Positions 1-8,010 of a DNA stretch of 64,000 nt are shown in pieces. This stretch comes from Bacteroidia bacterium. Its GTDB lineage: Bacteria; Bacteroidota; Bacteroidia; J057. Location: positions 3,224,001 through 3,288,000 of the forward strand of contig JAWPMV010000001.1 of NCBI GenBank assembly GCA_033391075.1, written 5' to 3'. How positions within the stretch are numbered: the first letter of the stretch is position 1; every line of letters starts with the position of its first letter. The notes beneath the pieces are model-generated. The model did not search any database, was not told the DNA's origin, and was given only the letters and a program-made list of their open reading frames with translations. Both the position numbers and the translations under genes were made by a program.

Positions 1-709
1 ATAGTTTGAGTTTCTCTCCACTTTGGGTTCCTGCTGGTATGGTGAAACTGACACTTCCCTTTAAAGTAGGGATTTTGATCTTTCTATTGAGAACGAGATC
101 AAAAAGATCCACCTTGAGGTCTATGTATAGATCGTTTTCTCGGCGGCTGAATTTGCCATGGGGTTTGATTTTCACTTCTAAAATGAGATCGCCAGCAGGC
201 CCTCCACTTCTTCCCGGTCCCCCCTGCCCTTTCAGCCGCAACTTCTGGCCATGCTTTACCCCTGCTTTGACATGTACTCGCAATTTCTTACCATCATACT
301 TCAGAACATCTCTCATGCCTTTATAGGCCTCCTCAAGACTGATGGTCATATTAGCAACATGGTCCCGACCTTTACGTATGGTATTTCGGGCACCAAATAT
401 CTCTTCAAAAAATGAGGTAAATACCGAATTGATATCTCCTCCACCGGGAGCCTGCCTAAAACCTCCCATAGGTCCCCCCTGATATTGGCGGAAATTCTGC
501 CCCAGCATATCGTACTTGCGCCGGTTGTCCGGATCAAGCAGTACTTCCTTGGCTTCACTGATCTCTTTAAACCGCTGTTCGGCAGAAGGATTGTTGGGAT
601 TGGCATCGGGATGATACTTTACCGCCAGCTTCTTATACTTCTTCCGGATCTCCTCTTCACTCGCAGTACGGCTTACTCCCAGAACTTTATAATAATCTTT
701 ATACTGCAT
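1..709 (-). CDS. DnaJ/CbpA-type J-domain co-chaperone, C-terminus cut by window edge
   Basis: Reading leftward from the ATG at 707-709, an open frame of 236 codons runs off the window start. Residues 1-70 form a J-domain with the HPD tripeptide (KYHPDAN) that stimulates DnaK ATPase. A Gly/Phe/Gln-rich linker follows (about 75-100), then a DnaJ C-terminal substrate-binding domain. No CxxCxGxG zinc-finger repeats are present, so it is the CbpA (class B) type rather than DnaJ proper. CbpA-type proteins are cytosolic partners of Hsp70. Only the end of the second beta-domain is missing. The next gene on this strand lies upstream, behind a terminator at 741-777, so it is probably transcribed alone. 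Confidence 0.9.
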   Translation of the reverse strand, partial: MQYKDYYKVLGVSRTASEEEIRKKYKKLAVKYHPDANPNNPSAEQRFKEISEAKEVLLDPDNRRKYDMLGQNFRQYQGGPMGGFRQAPGGGDINSVFTSFFEEIFGARNTIRKGRDHVANMTISLEEAYKGMRDVLKYDGKKLRVHVKAGVKHGQKLRLKGQGGPGRSGGPAGDLILEVKIKPHGKFSRRENDLYIDLKVDLFDLVLNRKIKIPTLKGSVSFTIPAGTQSGEKLKL

Positions 710-740
710 CAATCAATAGTACACAATTCCCGTGCAAAAA

Positions 741-777
741 GAAAAGTGTCAGATGCAGGAGGTCCCACATCTGACAC
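741..777 (-). terminator. Rho-independent terminator downstream of the lamin-tail protein gene
   Basis: The arms GTGTCAGATG (746-755) and CATCTGACAC (768-777) form a perfect 10-bp stem. Read on the minus strand, the stem is followed by a T-rich stretch (TTTTCTTTTT). It lies 36 nt after the stop of the minus-strand gene 814-3459. Confidence 0.8.
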
Positions 778-813
778 AAGGTCATAAAATTTATGTCAAG
801 CTGACAAATCAGC

Positions 814-3459
814 TTATTTCTTCAAAAGACGGGCTGACCATATCCCTTCTGCAGTTTCTACTCGTACGAAGTAGAATCCAGCAGGAAGTCTTGAGATATC
901 CAACTGCTTATCGAAAGCTTTTTCTTCCAATTGCAGCATAGTTTGTCCTACCAAATTGATCACAGAGATCTTTTCCATTTGCAGGCTGGCATCCAGTCTG
1001 ATTTGAGTTTGAGCAGGGTTAGGATACATCTTGATTGCATCAGCAGGAAGCAATTCAGGAATACCAACTGTGCTTTCTACCAGACGTACAGTAATGGTAT
1101 CTATAGAAACAGTAGCATTGTTGTCAACAGAAGTGATAACAATTTCTACGAATTCTTCTCCTTCAGAATCTGTATCACCAATGATTTCCAATGGAAGAGC
1201 AACAGAATCATTTTCACAACCAGAAACAGTGAAAGTACTGTCAGTCCAGTTGAAGTCCGTTCCCGCGGTAGCTGTAGTACCAGCACCCAATGCAACAGAA
1301 ATAGTAGTGGTATCAGGATTGTTGTTGGAAGTAACTACTACGATATCAGCAGTACTTGTAACGGTATCAGAAACCGTTTTTCTGTCAGTGTAGAATCCTA
1401 CAACAGGATTACGTGCTACAAAATCAGACAGACGGCTTGGGAGGATCTGGTGTCCACCTAATGGAGGATCATCTCTGTCAAACTGAGTTCCCAGACCGGT
1501 TATGTTCCACCAGTTTCCAGAAGGAAGCGGGGTACCATTGATATCTGTATCTGAGTCAATTCTTACGATAAAGGTATCCACTCCGTTAGTGAAGTCTATG
1601 TTGACACTTCCACCTGCAGTGGTTGGCCAATCAGCAGTATCAATGATAGCTACACAACCTAAGGTAATGTATTCTGATTCAGTAGACTCATCAAGCATAG
1701 ATACTTCTCGTGGAGTTTGCAATGCATTCCCTTGAGAAATAAGAATGATTTCTGAAACAAATATTTCTGCCAGACCGTTGAAGTTAGCTACCTCTCCCTG
1801 GGCAATGATTTCATCACCTTCCGTTACCTGGTAACCACTAGGGGCATCATTGAAGTTGAAGATATTGATACCACCTGTGCTGTCAATCAGGTAGAAAGAG
1901 TAACCGTTATTTCCGTCATAATCGATTCCGTGAACGATTCCTTGAACCTGAGCCACGACATCAACAGAGTCGGTAATACCATCACCGTCTGAATCCCCTG
2001 TAAGTACACCAATCGGATATTGTGGAAGATCATTGTCTTCTACAGTAATCGTTAATACACTATCAGCACCTAAAACAGCACCATTTGTTGGATTGCTAAG
2101 TTCCAGTACGATGGTTTCGTCTCCTTCAACATCATTATCATCAGTAAGTGCTATTGTCAAGGTATCAGTGGTATTCATTGCGTCCAGAGAAATGGTCGTA
2201 TCAGCCCAGCTAAAGTCAGTACCACTGGTCGCTGTGGAAGTTCCCAAACTTACGGTAACCATAACTGTATCAGCATTAGCAGCTGAAAGTTCAACTACTA
2301 CTTCTGCTGAACCGTCTCCTTCATTGACTATGATAGCAGTACTAGCGAAATCAACTTCTGGATTCATCGCTGGAGGTTCGCAGTTACTAGTATGCATACC
2401 TATATCAGCAGCATCATTGATAGGATATACGTCCCATTGGGTAGAACTTAAAGCCCAGTCGGTAGTTCCCCCATCGACACTGGCCTTACGTCTTAAGGTA
2501 AAGTTTGCTGTAGCACCGGTATCTACTGGCCAGGAACTGCCAGGATCTACACCAAGTATACCAAAGATATCAAGGGTATCACCCGTTGCTACATTCAGCA
2601 ATACAAGCACATCATCCCCATTGAAAAAAGTAATAGAATGTGTAGTATCAGCGGCAGCTAAAACAGCGGCATCAGCAGAAGCGTTAGCAGCTACATAAAC
2701 GTCATAGGGCGCGAGCATACCTGGAAGATCTAGCGTATCAGGGTCCGTAGTCCCACCATTGTTGAAGCGGTGAACCTGATAATCTGTCAGATCAATAGCA
2801 GTTGCTGTTGGATTGTAGATTTCGATCGCTTTGTTGTTACCGGAACCTTCTATGTACTCAGAAAGGAATAGATCTGAGCAAGGCACAGGTGCACAAACAG
2901 ATGTATGCATCCCTAGATCAGCGTCATCATTGGTAGGGAATACATCCCACTGGCTTGAACTTAGTGCCCAGTCTGTGGTTCCATTTTGAACGCTCATCAT
3001 ACGCCTCAGGGTAGTGTTTGCAGTAGAACCCGTTCCTACTGGCCATGAACTTCCAGGATCGACCCCTAGTACACCAATTATATCCAGGGTATCACCCGTT
3101 GAAATATTAATCAAGACAAGTACATCGTCTCCATTGTAAAAGGTAATAGAATGGGTTGTATCAGCTGCAGCAAGAATAGTAGCATCTGCAGAAGAGTTGG
3201 CAGCTACATAAACGTCATAGGCAGCGAGCATACCTGGGAGGTCCAGCGTATCCGGGTCTGTAGTCCCACCATTGTTGAAGCGGTGAACCTGATAATCAGT
3301 CAGGTCAATCGCCATGGAACTCGAATTGTAAATTTCAATGGCTTTATTATTCCCCGAGCCTTCAATGTATTCGGAGAAGAAAAGATCTCCACATTGAGAC
3401 CATACTGGTTGCATGAAAGAGAATGCAACCAGAAAAAATAGTAACGGTTTAATGTTCAT
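814..3459 (-). CDS. Secreted lamin-tail / Calx-beta / OB-fold protein with T9SS type A sorting domain
   Basis: An 881-residue exported protein. Residues 1-22 are a Sec signal peptide ending PVWSQ. Two lamin-tail domains (about 23-190 and 195-362, each starting with LFxSEYIEGSGNNKAIEIYN-like sequence) are nearly identical. A Calx-beta repeat (about 370-475), an OB-fold-like segment (about 480-590), a second Calx-beta-like repeat (about 695-790) and a C-terminal sorting domain (MYPNPAQ...LPAGFYFVRVE...LLKK) follow. T9SS type A domains direct export through the outer membrane and attachment or release. Lamin-tail plus OB modules commonly accompany secreted nucleases, but no nuclease domain is visible, so a binding or adhesive role is an inference. 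The lamin-tail pair is a tandem duplication of 171 codons. Confidence 0.85.
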   Translation of the reverse strand: MNIKPLLFFLVAFSFMQPVWSQCGDLFFSEYIEGSGNNKAIEIYNSSSMAIDLTDYQVHRFNNGGTTDPDTLDLPGMLAAYDVYVAANSSADATILAAADTTHSITFYNGDDVLVLINISTGDTLDIIGVLGVDPGSSWPVGTGSTANTTLRRMMSVQNGTTDWALSSSQWDVFPTNDDADLGMHTSVCAPVPCSDLFLSEYIEGSGNNKAIEIYNPTATAIDLTDYQVHRFNNGGTTDPDTLDLPGMLAPYDVYVAANASADAAVLAAADTTHSITFFNGDDVLVLLNVATGDTLDIFGILGVDPGSSWPVDTGATANFTLRRKASVDGGTTDWALSSTQWDVYPINDAADIGMHTSNCEPPAMNPEVDFASTAIIVNEGDGSAEVVVELSAANADTVMVTVSLGTSTATSGTDFSWADTTISLDAMNTTDTLTIALTDDNDVEGDETIVLELSNPTNGAVLGADSVLTITVEDNDLPQYPIGVLTGDSDGDGITDSVDVVAQVQGIVHGIDYDGNNGYSFYLIDSTGGINIFNFNDAPSGYQVTEGDEIIAQGEVANFNGLAEIFVSEIILISQGNALQTPREVSMLDESTESEYITLGCVAIIDTADWPTTAGGSVNIDFTNGVDTFIVRIDSDTDINGTPLPSGNWWNITGLGTQFDRDDPPLGGHQILPSRLSDFVARNPVVGFYTDRKTVSDTVTSTADIVVVTSNNNPDTTTISVALGAGTTATAGTDFNWTDSTFTVSGCENDSVALPLEIIGDTDSEGEEFVEIVITSVDNNATVSIDTITVRLVESTVGIPELLPADAIKMYPNPAQTQIRLDASLQMEKISVINLVGQTMLQLEEKAFDKQLDISRLPAGFYFVRVETAEGIWSARLLKK

Positions 3460-3670
3460 ATTGATTGTGGTTAAGGTTTTAGGTTTATGGTTTGGTTAGA
3501 GTATGTGTGAAGACTGCCAAAATAGTAATTAAATTCCGGTAGTTTCAAATTCTAAAATTAACATATAGTAAATTTTTCTCTCTCAGCATTTTAGTCAGGA
3601 TAAATTAGTGAGCATTTTATACTTGTAGGCTCTACCTAAAAGTCTTAATTTCAGGCAAATTTGGTGTTGA

Positions 3671-4666
3671 ATGAAAGCAGTGATTCCGGTAGCAGGTGTG
3701 GGAACCAAATTACGTCCCCATACACATACACAGCCCAAGCCTCTAATCCCTGTGGCGGGGAAACCTATCCTTGGCCATATCATTGATAATTTGATAGAGG
3801 CCGGGATCAAAAAGCAGGTCTTCATCATTGGATACCTTCGAGAGAAGATCCAGGAGTATGTGGAAACTGCCTATGAAGGAAAAATAGAAATGGAGTTTGT
3901 CGTGCAGGAGCCGCGCAAGGGGCTTGCCCATGCCTTATGGACCTGTAAAGATGTTCTCGCCAATACAGATGATATCCTCATCAATTTGGGAGATACCATC
4001 TTTGACAAAGACACCCCCAAAATCATGGATCAAGAGGGTTCTATCCTCGCCGTTCAACAAGTGGAAGATCCGCGTGAATTTGGCATTGCGATCCTGGGTG
4101 GAGATGGATTTGTAAAGAAACTTAGTGAAAAGCCAGATATCCCTACCAGCAATCTCGCCCTGGTTGGCATGTATAAAATCAGCCAGGTAAAACTTTTGCT
4201 GGAAGTCCTGGATGAGATGATGAAAGACGGGGTACAGGAAGATGAAGAATATGCCCTGACCGATGCCTTGATGGATATGGTGCAAAGGGGACATAAATTC
4301 AAAACACATACGGTTGAGAACTGGTTTGATTGCGGCCGTATGCAAACCTTGCTCCTGGCAAATAAAATTCTGCTGGAAAGATCAGGCTCTCATATGCCCG
4401 GCAAGTATCCGGACTGCGTGATCATACCTCCGGTATTTATTCCTGATTCCTGCGAAATCAGCCAATCGATCATAGGTCCTTATGTAGCTATAGCTGAGCA
4501 TGCCCATATCGACAATTCCATCATTTCCAACTCCATACTCGGTGCCTATTCACGCCTCGATTCTATCATCCTTCGCAAATCCGTAATCGGTAATGACACC
4601 AGCCTTCGCCAAAAATCTCTCAGCATAAATATCGGCGATAATACAGAAATCGACTTCGAACAATAA
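3671..4666 (+). CDS. Sugar-phosphate nucleotidyltransferase
   Basis: A 331-residue enzyme of the NTP-transferase family, which joins a sugar 1-phosphate to an NTP to give an NDP-sugar. The N-terminal signature (GVGTKLRPHT...PKPLIPVAGKPIL) is the nucleotide-binding loop, with Lys in place of the usual Arg in GTRLRP. LGDTIF and WFDCGR motifs sit further along. The C-terminal 80 residues show left-handed beta-helix-like hexapeptide repeats (isoleucine every sixth residue or so), as in GlmU and GDP-mannose pyrophosphorylase-like proteins. The actual sugar and nucleotide cannot be read from sequence. The stop overlaps the ATG of the next gene by one base (TAATG), which implies translational coupling. 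Confidence 0.85.
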   Translation: MKAVIPVAGVGTKLRPHTHTQPKPLIPVAGKPILGHIIDNLIEAGIKKQVFIIGYLREKIQEYVETAYEGKIEMEFVVQEPRKGLAHALWTCKDVLANTDDILINLGDTIFDKDTPKIMDQEGSILAVQQVEDPREFGIAILGGDGFVKKLSEKPDIPTSNLALVGMYKISQVKLLLEVLDEMMKDGVQEDEEYALTDALMDMVQRGHKFKTHTVENWFDCGRMQTLLLANKILLERSGSHMPGKYPDCVIIPPVFIPDSCEISQSIIGPYVAIAEHAHIDNSIISNSILGAYSRLDSIILRKSVIGNDTSLRQKSLSINIGDNTEIDFEQ

Positions 4667-4995
4667 TGGCCTATATCTACCACCTTATTCCTGCAAAGGA
4701 ATGGGAAAAAGCTCTCCAAAGGGACAGTTACAAAACAGAATCTCTCAAAACTGAGGGTTTTATTCATTTTTCCACCAAAAAACAGGTAATCGGCTCCGCG
4801 AGCAAGCATTACCCAAATGAGGATAGCCTGGTGTTATTAGCCGTCCACGAAAAGCGGGTAAAAAAGCACCTTAAATGGGAACCCTCACGCAATGAGGAAT
4901 TATTCCCCCACCTCTATTCCAAAATCAATATGGAGTGGATCGACACGACCTTTCTACTCAGTAAGAATGGAGAGGGAGAATGGGAGTGGGAGTAG
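4666..4995 (+). CDS. DUF952 family protein
   Basis: A 109-residue protein matching the DUF952 pattern: the start AYIYHLIPAKEWEKA, a GFIHFSTKKQV segment near residue 31, and a downstream LYSKINMEWI segment. The fold is related to ADP-ribosyltransferase-like proteins, but no reaction is established for the family. It overlaps the stop of the nucleotidyltransferase by one base and is almost certainly co-translated with it. The Glu/Trp-rich tail (EGEGEWEWE) runs to within a few bases of an inverted-repeat element starting at 4997. Confidence 0.8.
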   Translation: MAYIYHLIPAKEWEKALQRDSYKTESLKTEGFIHFSTKKQVIGSASKHYPNEDSLVLLAVHEKRVKKHLKWEPSRNEELFPHLYSKINMEWIDTTFLLSKNGEGEWEWE

Positions 4996-4996
4996 G

Positions 4997-5067
4997 AAGT
5001 GTTCTTGTGTTCTGGTGATCTGGTGATCTGGTGTTCTGCTTTGGCAGAATATGCAAGGAGAACACTT
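4997..5067. repeat. Intergenic inverted-repeat element, locus A (GTGTTCTGG family)
   Basis: Perfect 9-bp outer arms AAGTGTTCT (4997-5005) and AGAACACTT (5059-5067) enclose tandem TGTTCTGG/TGATCTGG units and an inner TTCTGC/GCAGAA hairpin (5034-5049). It sits directly after the DUF952 stop and before the convergent gene at 5091. It belongs to the same family as the repeats near 6.2, 8.8, 10.2, 11.0/11.5, 14.0 and 15.7 kb. Confidence 0.8.
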
Positions 5068-5090
5068 GAAAACGAAAGCAAATGAAAACA

Positions 5091-5918
5091 TTATTTAACT
5101 GTTACACATATCATCACCTGACCGGCTTCAATGGCATTGGCAATTTGCTGACCGCCTTTGAGGACTTGTGCTATGGAGAAGTTCTCATCTTCTACTTTGA
5201 TGATTTTGATCTCTCCGATTTGTTGTGTGCGCATAAGGGTGGTTCCATTGGAAAGGGTTTTGGGCATGCGAATGGAAACAGATAGTTTCTGATTTTTCTT
5301 AAAACCAGCCATAGCCCCTCCAGATACCAGCACCAGTTTAGCCTGGCTTCCTTTGTGCTCCGTGATTTCGACCAGTTCTGCTTCGAGCTTGAAGTGTTTC
5401 TGAATGAACTTTTTGGTCTTATTCCCCAGAATCTTCATGGCATTTTCCATGGCTTCTTCAGGAGTTTTCGCATTCCTTACAAAACTACCTACGCCTCCAC
5501 CAGCTAGTACATCATTGCCTATTCGCATTTGTTTGGAAGCAATGATTTGTCCGGTTTTTGGTTCGGTGATTTTCAGGCTGACATTGATATAAGCTTCATA
5601 GGTAAAGCTTACTTCGCCCGTTTCCTCATTGGTTTTCGAATTCTCTTTTACCTCAACCCCCAAAATGCTGCCTTCCATGACATAGTCGGTAGTTGCCATA
5701 CCTGCGCTAAAGCCAGGAGAATTCTCCCCTAATACTTCAACACGTTTGGACGCTATAGCTCCACTATAGGTATATTGACTTACTCTTTCGGCTACACCAT
5801 CATCTACCATTCCCGCAACGGTAAAGGGAGTGATTTGCAGACTTTTCTTTTTGACTTGAGAGAATGTAGAGAAAGGAAAAATGAGAAGAAGAACGATTGA
5901 AGTGATAAGGTATCTCAT
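5091..5918 (-). CDS. Secreted CsgG-like protein, uncharacterised
   Basis: The start is placed at the ATG 5916-5918, which gives a clean signal peptide (MRYLITSIVLLLIFPFSTFS) and a 275-residue protein. An upstream start would add eight residues ahead of it. The mature part resembles the CsgG/LpoB/FlgT-type periplasmic fold: a TDYVMEGSI segment, then VSLKITEPKTGQIIASKQMRI, then a C-terminal beta-rich domain (KLVLVSGGAMAGFKKNQKLSV). Such proteins are found in curli-like export and as cell-envelope lipoproteins, but no lipobox is seen here. Envelope localisation is well supported; function is not known. It is transcribed alone, convergent with the DUF952 gene. Confidence 0.6.
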   Translation of the reverse strand: MRYLITSIVLLLIFPFSTFSQVKKKSLQITPFTVAGMVDDGVAERVSQYTYSGAIASKRVEVLGENSPGFSAGMATTDYVMEGSILGVEVKENSKTNEETGEVSFTYEAYINVSLKITEPKTGQIIASKQMRIGNDVLAGGGVGSFVRNAKTPEEAMENAMKILGNKTKKFIQKHFKLEAELVEITEHKGSQAKLVLVSGGAMAGFKKNQKLSVSIRMPKTLSNGTTLMRTQQIGEIKIIKVEDENFSIAQVLKGGQQIANAIEAGQVMICVTVK

Positions 5919-6007
5919 GAAATTGGCTTTAGGATTATGCACTGATATACTGTGATTGTTTTCAATGCTTGGTATCCTAAGTCTTGCATTTCGTAACCTC
6001 TGAAATC

Positions 6008-6038
6008 AAGAAAGCAGGAAGAATCTTCCTGCTTTCTT
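6008..6038. terminator. Hairpin terminator next to tRNA-Arg
   Basis: A 13-bp perfect stem (AAGAAAGCAGGAA / TTCCTGCTTTCTT, loop GAATC) lies just 5 nt past the 3' end of the minus-strand tRNA. A T-rich run follows it best in the plus direction; in the minus direction the stem end itself is pyrimidine-rich. It probably ends the tRNA transcript. Confidence 0.65.
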
Positions 6039-6042
6039 TTTG

Positions 6043-6116
6043 TACCCGCGGATGGATTCGAACCATCGACCTTTGGTTCCGGAGACCAACGCTCTAATCC
6101 CCTGAGCTACGCGGGC
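6043..6116 (-). tRNA. tRNA-Arg (anticodon CCG)
   Basis: Minus-strand cloverleaf of 74 nt. The acceptor stem is GCCCGCG / CGCGGGT with a G1-U72 wobble and discriminator A73. The D-arm is GCTCAGGGGATTAGAGC. The anticodon arm is TTGGT-CTCCGGA-ACCAA with loop positions 34-36 CCG. The T-arm is GATGG-TTCGAAT-CCATC. The 3' CCA is not encoded. It reads CGG codons. Confidence 0.95.
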
Positions 6117-6189
6117 GGGAGTGCAAAGCTAATACATTTTCTTTTCTACGAAAAGGGAATGAGGATTAAAAACGTGTTTGGTTGTTATT

Positions 6190-6240
6190 GTGTTCCTGTA
6201 TTCTAGTGGATACTTCCAGAACACGAGAACACCAGAACAC
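6190..6240. repeat. Intergenic inverted-repeat element, locus B (GTGTTCTGG family)
   Basis: A left arm starting GTGTTCCTGTATTCTAG (6190) and a right arm of GAGAACACCAGAACAC units (6225-6240) are imperfectly complementary. They close on a tight TGGA-tact-TCCA hairpin (6207-6218). The element lies between tRNA-Arg and the SGNH lipoprotein gene. Confidence 0.7.
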
Positions 6241-6288
6241 TCTTCCAGCTTTTCCTTATTTTTAAGGCTCCATTCGCATTTACGAAAC

Positions 6289-6945
6289 ATGACCAAATAT
6301 TGTAGTCTTATCATTTTGTTCTTTGCTTTACTCTCTTGCGGCCCCAAAGAAGATGCTCTACGCATTGCCTGTGTAGGGGATAGTATCACTTTTGGGAGTG
6401 GAATTCGATTTAGGAGCTGGAGAAGCTATCCGGCACGCTTGCAAAAATTGATGGGAAGAGATTTTCGAATAGGAAATTTTGGAAAGAGTGGAGCGACTTT
6501 GCTGGAAAAAGGAGATTTGTCATATCGTGTACAGAAAGAATATGAAGAAGCCCTTAGCTTTACCCCAGATATTGTGATAATCAAACTGGGAACCAATGAT
6601 AGCAAGGACTATAATTGGGAACATGGGAAAGAATTTTACCAGGACTATATGAGCCTGATTGCTGCTTTCCGAAATGAGTTGGACAATCCCCGGATCATCA
6701 TCTGCAAACCTGTACCGGTTTTTCAAGAGAATTGGTCCATAAGCAATGAGGTAGTCAGGGATGAAATCATTCCGATGATAGATGAGGTTGCGAAGGATGC
6801 AAAAGTTGAATTGATCGATTTGTATCGACCATTTAGCCAGAAAGCAGAGCTATTTCCAGATGGAGTTCATCCCAATGCAGCAGGAGCTTCACGACTGGCA
6901 GAACATATAGGGAATTATTTGGAAAACAATCCCGAGCTTAAATAA
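6289..6945 (+). CDS. SGNH/GDSL-family lipoprotein hydrolase
   Basis: The ATG at 6289 gives a 218-residue protein starting with a lipoprotein signal (FFALLSCG, lipid Cys17). A frame extension upstream would translate the locus B repeat and destroy the signal, so it is rejected. SGNH hydrolase blocks are clear: GDSIT with nucleophile Ser32, a Gly in IGNFGKSG, the GTND block and a C-terminal DGVHPN carrying the Asp-His pair. Members are esterases, lipases or carbohydrate deacetylases at the cell surface. Length and layout match small SGNH enzymes such as TesA-like proteins. The substrate is unknown. Probably monocistronic, 42 nt before msrA. Confidence 0.85.
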   Translation: MTKYCSLIILFFALLSCGPKEDALRIACVGDSITFGSGIRFRSWRSYPARLQKLMGRDFRIGNFGKSGATLLEKGDLSYRVQKEYEEALSFTPDIVIIKLGTNDSKDYNWEHGKEFYQDYMSLIAAFRNELDNPRIIICKPVPVFQENWSISNEVVRDEIIPMIDEVAKDAKVELIDLYRPFSQKAELFPDGVHPNAAGASRLAEHIGNYLENNPELK

Positions 6946-6987
6946 GTAATAGCTTTTATAGATGTTAATCAAGCATATTAAATCATA

Positions 6988-7671
6988 ATGAAGTATATCA
7001 CGCCAACTATCGCAGGCCTTTTGATGGGTCTCATCCTTTTAAGCGCCTGTACACTTACGGGCAAAAATGGGAAGGATGCAATGGAAAAAGCTCCGGTAAT
7101 GGAGCAAAAATTGAGTGCTGAAGAATTGGGAAAACTCAAGAAAGCCTATTTCGCGAGTGGATGTTTCTGGTGCGTTGAAGCCATATTTGAATCCGTCATC
7201 GGAGTGAAAGAAGTAGTTTCCGGTTATGCAGGGGGAGAAATTGATAATCCCAGCTACCGTCAGGTCGCATCTGGCCAAACCCGTCATGCAGAGGCTGTAG
7301 AAGTTTACTATGATCCGGAATTGGTAAGTTATGAAACCCTACTCCTGGTATTCTTTGATTCTCATGATCCGACTACCCTCAATCGTCAGGGCCCGGATAG
7401 AGGACCTCAATACCGTTCTGCCATCTACTATATAGGGGAAACAGAAAAAAATCTGGTTGAAGCCTATATTCAGAAGTTGAAAGATGAAAAGGCTTTTGAT
7501 GGAGAAATAACTACCGAAGTCAGTCCTTTCACCAAATTCTGGAAAGCAGAAGAATATCATCAGGACTTCGAAAGAAAAAATCCTAACCAGCCTTATGTAA
7601 GAGCGGTATCTATTCCTCGCTTGAATAAATTTAAAGCCAAGCATCCGGAATTGCTTAAGAAAGAACACTAG
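6988..7671 (+). CDS. msrA: Peptide-methionine (S)-S-oxide reductase MsrA, lipoprotein form
   Basis: A 227-residue MsrA with an N-terminal lipoprotein signal (LILLSAC, lipid Cys21), so it should act in the periplasm or at the outer membrane rather than the cytosol. The catalytic motif GCFWCVE carries nucleophile Cys59. SGYAGG, GHAEAV-like TRHAEAVEV, FFDSHDPTTLNRQGPDRGPQYRS and the EEYHQDF block follow in the canonical order. It reduces methionine-S-sulfoxide in oxidised proteins, with thioredoxin-type regeneration. No MsrB domain is fused. A terminator hairpin follows at 7694. Confidence 0.93.
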   Translation: MKYITPTIAGLLMGLILLSACTLTGKNGKDAMEKAPVMEQKLSAEELGKLKKAYFASGCFWCVEAIFESVIGVKEVVSGYAGGEIDNPSYRQVASGQTRHAEAVEVYYDPELVSYETLLLVFFDSHDPTTLNRQGPDRGPQYRSAIYYIGETEKNLVEAYIQKLKDEKAFDGEITTEVSPFTKFWKAEEYHQDFERKNPNQPYVRAVSIPRLNKFKAKHPELLKKEH

Positions 7672-7693
7672 AGAAGATATATATCATATAATG

Positions 7694-7734
7694 GTTGCGG
7701 CAGGTTCTGACCTTGTCGCAACTGTTTTTGTTTT
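7694..7734 (+). terminator. Probable Rho-independent terminator of msrA
   Basis: The stem GTTGCG (7694-7699) / CGCAAC (7717-7722) with a partly paired interior is followed by TGTTTTTGTTTT. It lies 23 nt after the msrA stop. Confidence 0.65.
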
Positions 7735-7735
7735 A

Positions 7736-7743
7736 TACCTTTG
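7736..7743 (+). promoter_or_regulatory. Bacteroidota-type -7 box for the 7749 gene
   Basis: TACCTTTG matches TAnnTTTG. CTTG at 7712-7715, 20 nt upstream, could serve as the -33 element. The ATG at 7749 begins only 5 nt downstream, which implies a very short or absent leader. Confidence 0.5.
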
Positions 7744-7748
7744 GTTAT

Positions 7749-8009
7749 ATGCGTTTTACGAAAACCACACAGGAAAAATTGCAGACCATTCTCAAGGCTC
7801 AGGGCTATCATGTCCGGTATGAGCGGGGGAATTTTAAAGGCGGATATTGTATTGTACATGAGCAAAAGACCATCGTCATCAATAAATTTCATCCCCTCGA
7901 AGGCAAGATCACAACTTTGTCAGAGATCATAAAAAGCCTAAAAATAGATGGGGAAGTTTTGACAGAAGATCAAAACAAAATGGTGGACCGGATCAAAGGC
8001 AGCGATTGA
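7749..8009 (+). CDS. Conserved hypothetical protein, 86 residues
   Basis: The ATG at 7749 is preferred over an in-frame alternative start at 7695, because the latter lies inside the msrA terminator and upstream of the -7 box. The protein is small, basic and soluble: MRFTKTTQEKLQTILKAQGY, then a beta-hairpin-like GGYCIVHEQKTIVINKFH, then a helical, acidic tail. No signal peptide or membrane segment is present. I do not recognise a characterised domain. It ends one base before the ATG of the PhnP-like hydrolase, so the two are probably translated from one message. Confidence 0.7.
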   Translation: MRFTKTTQEKLQTILKAQGYHVRYERGNFKGGYCIVHEQKTIVINKFHPLEGKITTLSEIIKSLKIDGEVLTEDQNKMVDRIKGSD

Positions 8010-8010
8010 T

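Noticed and set aside
1031-2698. Several plus-strand frames opposite the lamin-tail protein gene
   Set aside because: They are antisense shadows; the minus strand has a signal peptide, recognised domains and a T9SS sorting domain.
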